Shown here: positions 36,386-42,247 of the stretch, piece after piece
How the letters are laid out: each line of letters opens with the position of its first letter
How positions within the stretch are numbered: position 1 is the first letter of the stretch
Source: Pseudomonadota bacterium
Lineage (GTDB): Bacteria; Myxococcota_A; UBA796; SXON01
DNA: 42,247 bases
Direction of reading: 5' to 3'
NCBI GenBank assembly: GCA_030684355.1
Contig: JAUXTN010000059.1
Location: 1 to 42,247, forward strand
Translations under genes and position numbers: made by a program
Notes under the pieces: generated by a model
The model's database searches: none
What the model saw: only the letters and a program-made list of their open reading frames with translations
What the model was told of the DNA's origin: nothing

Positions 36386-36415
36386 TTTCCGCCCTCCGTT
36401 CCTTGCCCGTAGGAT
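36386..36415 (+). promoter_or_regulatory. Candidate promoter of the TadE/G-like gene
   Basis: TTTCCG (36386-36391), 18-bp spacer, TAGGAT (36410-36415), followed by ggccgcg. It shows the TAG-type -10 with a GC block after it, as at other promoters in this window. Weak on its own. Confidence 0.35.
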
Positions 36416-36457
36416 GGCCGCGTACATCTCATCCCCAACATACCGGGGGGGGGTTCG

Positions 36458-37546
36458 ATGCGTCGCACATTGCATGGGCGAAGCGGAAACGTGGCCATCA
36501 TCGTGGCTTTAGGCCTCACGACGCTCCTTGCGGTCGGGGCCGTCACCATCGACCTGTCGTACGCGCGCGTCGTGCAGCAGCAGCTGCAGAACGCGAGCGA
36601 GGCGGGCGCGCGAGCGGGGAGCCAGCAGCTGGACGGCACCGATGCCGGCATGATCGCGGCGCGAGTGGCCGCTGCGAACGTGGCCGCGGAGAACAACGCC
36701 GCGGGCACGCCCGTCGAGGTGGCCTCCGCCGACATCGTGCTGGGCATCTGGGACGACGAAGCCGGAACCTTCGAGGAGAGCGACGAACCAACGTTGGTAA
36801 ACACCGTCGAGGTGCGCGCCCGCCGCCCCGAGCTCGCCCTGTTCCTCGCTCCGGTGGCGCTGGGGCGCAGCACCGTGGTGGTCTCGGCCCAGTCCCGGGC
36901 CCTCGCGGAGGCGTCCGGCGCCGGCGCGGTGAGCTGCTACATCCCGCTCGCGGTCCCTGACTGCCTCGTGGAGCAACACGGGCTCGGAGGCTTGGAGGAC
37001 CTCACCCTCCAGATCAACCCGCCGGGCGTCGACAGCGTCGGCTGGGCGCGCCCGAACGGCAGCCCCAACGCCAACTGGTCGCGCGATCAGATGGACGATT
37101 GCGAGAACGGCGGCGAAGCCGCGGTGGGAGACCCCGTGGGGCTCCAGAACGGCGTCGTGAGCTCCGCGATGGATGCCCTGGCGACGCGCGTCAACACGTC
37201 GAGCACGAGCTGGAGCACGGAGCGCTGGGGCAGCCTCCCCAACCGCCTCCCGGCCAGCTCGATCAGCACGTCCAACTTCGGAAACACCTACGAGGGCGCG
37301 GTCATCGTGTTCGATGGCGGTGACGAGTACTGCGACGGCAGCGGCGGCGATTTCAACGGCACGCAACCGTTGAAGGGCTTCCTCTGGGGCGCGATCTACG
37401 ACGTGCGCAACACCGGCGCGGCGGACAAGCGCACCATCAAGATGCGGCTCGACACGTCGACCGGGTACAACATCGGCACCGGGATCGGCGGTCCGGATTA
37501 CGGCGTCGTCACCCACTCCCCTCCCCGGCTGGTCCGCAACGACTGA
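36458..37546 (+). CDS. TadE/TadG-like Flp pilus-type protein
   Basis: A 362-aa protein with the N-terminal Tad helix typical of TadG (RSGNVAIIVALGLTTLLAVGAVTIDLSYARVVQQQLQNASEAGARAGSQQLDGT, about residues 8-60). It also has the QQLQNASEAGARAGSQ segment of the family. The rest is a large extracytoplasmic domain with cysteines (SCYIPLAVPDC; DDCENGG; EYCDGSGGDFNG) and a GXNIGTGIGGPDYGVV end. No other tad/flp genes are in the window, so it is an orphan or the other genes are elsewhere. It is inserted between efp and epmA, same strand. Confidence 0.82.
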   Translation: MRRTLHGRSGNVAIIVALGLTTLLAVGAVTIDLSYARVVQQQLQNASEAGARAGSQQLDGTDAGMIAARVAAANVAAENNAAGTPVEVASADIVLGIWDDEAGTFEESDEPTLVNTVEVRARRPELALFLAPVALGRSTVVVSAQSRALAEASGAGAVSCYIPLAVPDCLVEQHGLGGLEDLTLQINPPGVDSVGWARPNGSPNANWSRDQMDDCENGGEAAVGDPVGLQNGVVSSAMDALATRVNTSSTSWSTERWGSLPNRLPASSISTSNFGNTYEGAVIVFDGGDEYCDGSGGDFNGTQPLKGFLWGAIYDVRNTGAADKRTIKMRLDTSTGYNIGTGIGGPDYGVVTHSPPRLVRND

Positions 37547-37566
37547 CCGCCCTCGGCCCGCCGCAC

Positions 37567-38397
37567 GTGCTCACCCCGATCGACGCCCTCCGTCTCCGCC
37601 AGCGCGCCACGATCCTGCATGCGGTGCGTTCGGCCCTGCATGAGGGCGGCTTCCTCGAGGTTCAGCCCCCGACGCTCGTGAACGGGCCCGCGCTCGAGGA
37701 GACGTTGGAGCCCGTGCGCGCGGACGGCCGCTACCTGCACACCAGCCCCGAGTTCGCCCTCAAGCGGGTGTTGGCGGCCGGGTTGCCGCGCATCTACAGC
37801 ATCGTCCCCTGCTTCCGCGACGAGGAGTGGGGCCGCCACCACGCGCGGGAGTTCACGATGTTGGAGCTCTACTTCGCGAACGCTGGCTACCTCGACCTCA
37901 TCCCCGTCGTGGAGGATCTCGTGGGGGCCGCCGCGCGCGCCGTGGGCGCCGCGGTGCCGACGTTTCAACGCCGCACCGTGGCGGAGCTCTTCGGCGGCGA
38001 CATCCCGGGGGACGACGACACGTTCTTCCTGCACTGGGTCGACCGGATCGAGCCGCGCCTGACCGAGCCGACCTTCGTCCTCGACTACCCGGCGCGCCAT
38101 GCCGCGCTCGCCGAGGTCCGTGGCTCCGTCTCCGAGCGGCTCGAGGTCTACCTGGGCGGGCTCGAGCTCGGGAACGGCTTCTCCGAGCTGCGAGACCCCG
38201 TCGAGCTCCGCGCGCGGTTCCTCCGCTCGGCCGCGCACCGCGTCGCGCTCGGGAAGGTGCCCCACCCGATCGACGAAGGCGTGATCGACGCGTCCGCACA
38301 CATGCCGCGTGCGGCCGGCATCGCCATCGGCGTCGATCGCCTCGTGATGGCGCTCACCGGTGAGCCCGACATCGCGCGGGTTCAGATCTCGCGGTAG
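37567..38397 (+). CDS. epmA: EF-P beta-lysine ligase EpmA (PoxA/GenX)
   Basis: Lysyl-tRNA synthetase paralogue that attaches (R)-beta-lysine to the EF-P lysine. 276 aa, i.e. a catalytic core without the tRNA-anticodon domain. Class II motif 2 is [20 protein letters not shown] (about residues 84-103) and motif 3 is [21 protein letters not shown] near the C-terminus. The substrate pocket segment [14 protein letters not shown] is characteristic. It is somewhat shorter than the E. coli protein (about 325 aa). GTG at 37567 is 20 bp after the preceding stop. With efp and epmB nearby it completes the pathway; no epmC hydroxylase is present. Confidence 0.92.
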   Translation: MLTPIDALRLRQRATILHAVRSALHEGGFLEVQPPTLVNGPALEETLEPVRADGRYLHTSPEFALKRVLAAGLPRIYSIVPCFRDEEWGRHHAREFTMLELYFANAGYLDLIPVVEDLVGAAARAVGAAVPTFQRRTVAELFGGDIPGDDDTFFLHWVDRIEPRLTEPTFVLDYPARHAALAEVRGSVSERLEVYLGGLELGNGFSELRDPVELRARFLRSAAHRVALGKVPHPIDEGVIDASAHMPRAAGIAIGVDRLVMALTGEPDIARVQISR

Positions 38398-38422
38398 AAG
38401 GGGCCGCTCGAAGGGAGAGTGG

Positions 38423-39151
38423 ATGGAACTCGAGGGGAAGATCGCCGTCGTGACCGGTGGCAGCCGCGGGATCGGGCGCGCCATCTCCCTGGAGTTGGGC
38501 CGCGCGGGCGCGTTCGTCATCGTCAACTACCTGAAGAACGCCGATGCCGCCGAGCAGGTCCTCGCCGAGCTCGGCGGGCGCGGGCGGGCAGTCCAGGCGG
38601 ACGTCTCCACGCAGGCCGGCGTCGACACGGTGATCGCGGCGGCCGAGGCCGCGGGCGGCGTCGAGCTCTTCGTGAACAACGCGGGGATCACGCGCGACGG
38701 GCTCCTCCTCCGCATGACGGACGAGGACTGGAACGACGTCATCGACACGAACCTCGGCTCCGTCTTCCGCTGCTGCCGCGGCGCCGCGCAGCTCATGTTG
38801 TCCCGCCGCAAGGGCGCCATCGTGAACCTCACGAGCATCAGCGGCATCCAGGGCAACCCCGGCCAGAGCAACTACTCCGCGGCGAAGGCCGGCATCATCG
38901 CGTTCTCGCGCTCGATGGCCAAGGAGCTCGGGCGGCGGAACATCCGGGTGAACTGCGTGGCCCCCGGCTTCATCGACACCGACATGACGCACGCACTGCC
39001 GTCGGAGCTGATGGAGGGCGTGAAGCAGATGGTCCCGTTGCGCCGCCTCGGGAAGCCCGAAGAGGTCGCGCCGATCGTGCGCTTCCTGCTCGGGCCCGGC
39101 GCGTCCTACATCACGGGGCAGACCTTCGTGGTGGACGGCGGGCTCAGCTAA
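38423..39151 (+). CDS. fabG: 3-oxoacyl-ACP reductase FabG-like short-chain dehydrogenase
   Basis: NADPH-dependent reductase, 242 aa, most like FabG of fatty-acid synthesis. The cofactor site [10 protein letters not shown] (about residues 12-21), NNAG (about 84-87), catalytic Ser in SISG, and YSAAK (Tyr-x3-Lys) are all present, with the C-terminal [11 protein letters not shown] typical of FabG. ATG at 38423 follows ggagag. It is 25 bp after epmA and may share its transcript. Other fab genes are not in the window, so another SDR role cannot be excluded. Confidence 0.9.
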   Translation: MELEGKIAVVTGGSRGIGRAISLELGRAGAFVIVNYLKNADAAEQVLAELGGRGRAVQADVSTQAGVDTVIAAAEAAGGVELFVNNAGITRDGLLLRMTDEDWNDVIDTNLGSVFRCCRGAAQLMLSRRKGAIVNLTSISGIQGNPGQSNYSAAKAGIIAFSRSMAKELGRRNIRVNCVAPGFIDTDMTHALPSELMEGVKQMVPLRRLGKPEEVAPIVRFLLGPGASYITGQTFVVDGGLS

Positions 39152-39196
39152 TCTCGGGGCGGCCCCCGGGAGTCCGGGCGAGCGCGGCCCCCGCGG

Positions 39197-40177
39197 TCAG
39201 GCGAGCGCGGCGACCTGGGGCACGAGCTCGGCCTCGAGCCGCGCGATCACCTCGGCGACAGGCGCGAGCAGCACCACGCCCGCGGCCTTCGCGTGGCCCC
39301 CGCCGCCGGGGTGGAGGGCGTGGGCCAGCGCCGCGACGTCCACCCGCCCGCTCGAGCGCAGGGAGAGCTTGACGCGCGCTTCGCCGCGCTCCACGACGAC
39401 CACCGCGAGGTCGACGCCCTCGGTGTGCTGGAGCATGTCGACGACGCCCTCGAGGTCGCTCTCCGAGGCCCCGACCTCCCGCAACATCGCGCGGGTGCAC
39501 GTCGTCATCGCGAGGTGTCCGTTCGCGTGGAAGGTGGCCTCCTGGAGCATGCGCGCCATGAGCCGGAGCGCGGCGGGCCGCCGCTCGACCAGCACCTTCA
39601 GCATGATGCGGGCGTGGTCGATTCCGGTCTCCAGGAGCTCCGCGGCGAGGCGATGGGTCGACGCCGCGGTGTTCGAGTACCGGAACCCGCCCGTGTCGAA
39701 GATCACGCCGACGTAGAGGAGCGTCGCGAGGTCCGCATCGAGCGGGATCCCCCACGCGGTGGCGACACCGTGCACCATGCCGCACGTGCTCTCGGCGGCG
39801 GGATTGAACAAGGCCACGTCGTAGCCGTCGAGGTCGGTCGACCGGTGGTGGTCGACGATGCCGGTCCACCTCGCGCCGGCGAAGGCGCGCCCGACCTCGG
39901 CGCAGAGCCGCTTGCGGTCCCCGTCGAGGACCACGACGCCGTCGTACGCGCCCACGGCATCGTCGGGGACCATGCGGTCCGCGCCGGGGAGCCAGGCGTA
40001 GCGGTGCCCCGGGAGGCCCGCGACGTCGACCCGGACGCCCGGCGCGCGCACCGCGAGCAGGCGCTGGAGGGCAAGGCAGGCGCCGAGGCTGTCGCCATCC
40101 GGGCCCTCGGGGCCCGTCAGCAGCACCGTGGTGCTCCCCCGAACCTGTTCCAGCAGTTTCCGCATCACATCGACCAT
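39197..40177 (-). CDS. DHH-family phosphoesterase, NrnA-like
   Basis: A 326-aa DHH/DHHA1 phosphoesterase of the bifunctional oligoribonuclease/PAP-phosphatase (NrnA) type. Metal-binding motifs are GPDGDSLGA (about residues 24-32), VVLDGD, the DHH signature in GIVDHHRSTD (about 107-116), and FDTGGFRYSN. The DHHA1 end is HPGGGGHAKAAGV. It may degrade nano-RNA, cyclic dinucleotide-derived linear dinucleotides or pAp. ATG at 40177; a second in-frame ATG four codons on is possible. It is convergent with fabG and divergent from the helicase gene. Confidence 0.9.
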   Translation of the reverse strand: MVDVMRKLLEQVRGSTTVLLTGPEGPDGDSLGACLALQRLLAVRAPGVRVDVAGLPGHRYAWLPGADRMVPDDAVGAYDGVVVLDGDRKRLCAEVGRAFAGARWTGIVDHHRSTDLDGYDVALFNPAAESTCGMVHGVATAWGIPLDADLATLLYVGVIFDTGGFRYSNTAASTHRLAAELLETGIDHARIMLKVLVERRPAALRLMARMLQEATFHANGHLAMTTCTRAMLREVGASESDLEGVVDMLQHTEGVDLAVVVVERGEARVKLSLRSSGRVDVAALAHALHPGGGGHAKAAGVVLLAPVAEVIARLEAELVPQVAALA

Positions 40178-40310
40178 GGGAGTTCCCGCGAACCCACAAC
40201 CCTATTGCAGCCGCCCCTTCGCGCAAGCGCACGCGGTTGCGATGGGCCGCGATCGGGATAAAAGAGCCCCCTTTGTTGCGCGCCCCGCGCGCGACCGTCC
40301 AGGAGAGCCG

Positions 40311-42247
40311 TTGACCGTACCCGAAGAAACGTTCGCCCCGTCCGTCGAGACCCCCGCCGCGCCCACCCTCGTGGAGCCGTCGCAGGGAGTCGAAGCAGGC
40401 CATTCCATGGCCTCGGAGGGTGAATCCCCCGCATCGAGCGCCACTGCGGCTGCCGATGCATCGGAGGCCGTCACGGCCCCCGAACCCCTTGCTACCCCCG
40501 TTCCCGCGCGTCGCTCCGACTACGTGAGCGACCGCCGCTTCGCCGACTTCCCCATCTCGTCCGAGGTCCTCCAGGGCCTCACCGAGCTCGGCTACTCGAT
40601 GGCCACGCCCGTCCAGGCGATGACAATCGACCCCGCCCTCGCAGGAAAAGATCTCCTCGTTCGTGCGAAGACCGGCACGGGCAAGACCGCCGCGTTCTGC
40701 GTCCCCGTGGTCGAGCGCATCACCGCGGGGGACCGCAAGCCCCGCGCGATCATGCTCGCCCCCACGCGCGAGCTCGCGATCCAGATCGCCCAGGAGTGCA
40801 CGGGCATCGCCAAGTACAAGGACCTCCGCATCGCCGCCATCTACGGCGGGGTGGGGTTTCCCCCGCAGGAGCAGGCGCTCCGTGACGGCTGCGAGATCGT
40901 CGTCGGCACCCCCGGGCGCATCCTCGACCACATCAAGCGCGGCAACCTCGACCTCTCGAACATCAGCTTCGCGGTGCTCGACGAGGCCGACGAGATGCTC
41001 TCGATGGGGTTCCTGGAGGACGTCCGCAAGATCCTCGACCGCACCCCGAAGTCGCGCCAGAACCTCTTCGTGAGCGCGACGATCAACGAGAGCATCAAGG
41101 GCCTCATCCGGAACTACCTGAAGGATCCGGAAGAGATCTACCTCTCGGTGGACGGTGAGAACGTCTCGAACATCGCGCACGTGCTCTACGAGACCAGCCC
41201 GGACTACCACAAGGCCCGCGCCCTCATCGATCTCATCGAGCTCGAGCGGCCCGGTTCGGCCCTGATCTTCTGCAACACGCGCGAAGACGTGAACACCGTC
41301 CACGCCTTCCTCGACCGCCAGGGCATCGGCGTCGAGATGATCAGCGGCGAGCTCGCCCAGAACCGCCGCGAGAAGGTGATGGCGCGCGTCAAGGCCGGCG
41401 CCGTGCAGTACCTCGTCGCGACGGACGTCGCGGCCCGCGGCATCGACATCTCGGACCTCACGCACGTCATCAACTACGCGCTGCCGGAGGACCCGAACGT
41501 CTACATGCACCGCTGCGGCCGCACCGGGCGCATCGGCAAGACCGGCATCGCGCTGACCCTCGCGGGCGGGGCCGACTTCTCGACGCGGCTGTCGCTCGAG
41601 CGGCAGCACAAGATCGTCTTCGACGTGAAGCACTTGCCGACCCCCGACGAGAGCAAGAAGCTCCAGGCCGACCGCATCGCGCGCGCCCTGAAGACCGCCT
41701 CCGGCACGATGGCCTACGAGGCCTACATCGACGTGGTCAAGGCCATCAAGGAGCGCCCCGACGCCGACCAGGTGCTCGCGGTGGCGCTCCGCGGCTTCTT
41801 CATGTGGGACCAGGCCCGGCGGGCCGCCGCGGCCGACAGCCTGAACGAGGCCGAGGGCGGCGGCGCCCCCGGGGAAGCCCGCACCGACGATCGGGGCGAT
41901 CGCGGCCCCCGCGACGACCGCAGCCGCGACCGGGATCGCCCGCGCGGTGGCGATCGGGACCGCGATCGGGACCGCCCGCGCGATCGCGACCGCGGCCCCC
42001 GGAGCGACGCCCCCCGCGAAGCCCGTGACGACCGCCCCCGCGAGCCCCGCCTCGACCGTGACGCTCCCCGGAGCGACGCGCCCCGTGAGCTCCGTGGCGA
42101 CGCCCCCCGTGGCGATCGCGGCGAGCGCACCGACGCCCCCCGTGGCGACCGCGGCGAGCGCACCGAGGCCCCCCGTGGCGATCGCGGCGAGCGCACCGAG
42201 GCCCCCCGTGGCGACCGCGGCGAGCGCACCGAGGCCCCCCGTCGCGA
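40311..42247 (+). CDS. DEAD-box RNA helicase with Arg/Asp-rich tail (3' end cut off)
   Basis: ATP-dependent RNA helicase, at least 645 aa, running off the right edge. An acidic Ala/Pro-rich N-terminus (about 70 residues) precedes the Q-motif TPVQAM, motif I AKTGTGKT, Ia PTRELA, Ib TPGR, II DEAD, III SAT, and the helicase-C motifs ending in HRCGRTGRIG (Cys where Ile is usual). Past residue about 500 the chain becomes Arg/Asp/Gly-rich, a typical RNA-binding tail, with 11-residue repeats. TTG at 40311 is taken as start because AGGAG lies five bases upstream; an in-frame ATG at 40407 has no SD. Likely in RNA degradation or ribosome assembly. Confidence 0.92.
   Translation, partial: MTVPEETFAPSVETPAAPTLVEPSQGVEAGHSMASEGESPASSATAAADASEAVTAPEPLATPVPARRSDYVSDRRFADFPISSEVLQGLTELGYSMATPVQAMTIDPALAGKDLLVRAKTGTGKTAAFCVPVVERITAGDRKPRAIMLAPTRELAIQIAQECTGIAKYKDLRIAAIYGGVGFPPQEQALRDGCEIVVGTPGRILDHIKRGNLDLSNISFAVLDEADEMLSMGFLEDVRKILDRTPKSRQNLFVSATINESIKGLIRNYLKDPEEIYLSVDGENVSNIAHVLYETSPDYHKARALIDLIELERPGSALIFCNTREDVNTVHAFLDRQGIGVEMISGELAQNRREKVMARVKAGAVQYLVATDVAARGIDISDLTHVINYALPEDPNVYMHRCGRTGRIGKTGIALTLAGGADFSTRLSLERQHKIVFDVKHLPTPDESKKLQADRIARALKTASGTMAYEAYIDVVKAIKERPDADQVLAVALRGFFMWDQARRAAAADSLNEAEGGGAPGEARTDDRGDRGPRDDRSRDRDRPRGGDRDRDRDRPRDRDRGPRSDAPREARDDRPREPRLDRDAPRSDAPRELRGDAPRGDRGERTDAPRGDRGERTEAPRGDRGERTEAPRGDRGERTEAPRR
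42108..42239 (+). repeat. 33-bp tandem repeat in the helicase tail
   Basis: Four consecutive 33-bp units starting at 42108, 42141, 42174 and 42207, each encoding RGDRGERT(D/E)AP, differing by single synonymous or D/E changes. A fifth unit begins at the right edge. Low-complexity coding expansion. Confidence 0.88.

Noticed and set aside
42108..42247. CRISPR-like array
   Set aside because: The units are contiguous with no spacers and lie in frame in the helicase gene.

Overview
The window is very GC-rich chromosomal DNA from a Gram-negative bacterium. It has many short lipoproteins, an alternative complex III (ACIII) respiratory operon, a DUF4388 protein, a TIGR02996/leucine-rich-repeat protein and a cysteine-cluster lipoprotein. 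That mix suggests Myxococcota or a related deltaproteobacterial lineage. This is inference from gene content; there is no rRNA or other taxonomic marker in the window.

Layout. 1-7.5 kb is a copper/heavy-metal efflux block: an RND adaptor (cut by the left edge), a CusA-type RND pump, a DUF305 lipoprotein with a Met/His-rich linker, and a copper P-type ATPase with YHS and heavy-metal-binding N-terminal domains. 7.5-9.3 kb (minus) is a secreted beta-propeller dehydrogenase translationally coupled to a small cytochrome c. 9.5-12 kb holds a zinc-ribbon hypothetical, an LRR protein and a membrane protein. 12,154-18,187 is a compact integrated mobile element (see below). 18.2-23.2 kb is ordinary chromosome: the tRNA-Thr, lipoproteins, an FAD oxidoreductase, a Nudix hydrolase, rsmD and small hypotheticals. 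23.3-32.2 kb is a tethered cytochrome c followed by the complete actABCDEF operon, with a DUF4863 cupin gene coupled to its end. 32.3-34.7 kb has a 1-Cys peroxiredoxin and a DUF4388 protein. 34.7-38.4 kb carries epmB, efp and epmA (EF-P and its beta-lysylation enzymes) with a TadE/G-like gene between efp and epmA. The right end has a FabG-like reductase, a DHH phosphoesterase and a DEAD-box RNA helicase that runs off the edge.

The most unusual region is a 5,977-bp integrative element in tRNA-Thr(CGT), bounded by perfect 57-bp direct repeats. It carries a tyrosine integrase, an AlpA-like excisionase, a phage-type AAA+ replication protein with a C-terminal zinc ribbon, an XRE repressor, two small membrane-protein genes and a repeat-rich non-coding segment. 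Direct repeats of GTACGACCG lie inside both ends: six copies in the integrase leader and two beside the tRNA. They look like integrase arm sites. No capsid, packaging or conjugation genes are visible, so it may be a minimal phage satellite or a mobilizable island.

Other points: a GC-palindrome repeat lies in frame within the copper ATPase and recurs 12 kb away; several promoters share a TTG-N17-TAG architecture; and rsmD and the Nudix gene overlap tail to tail by 153 bp.
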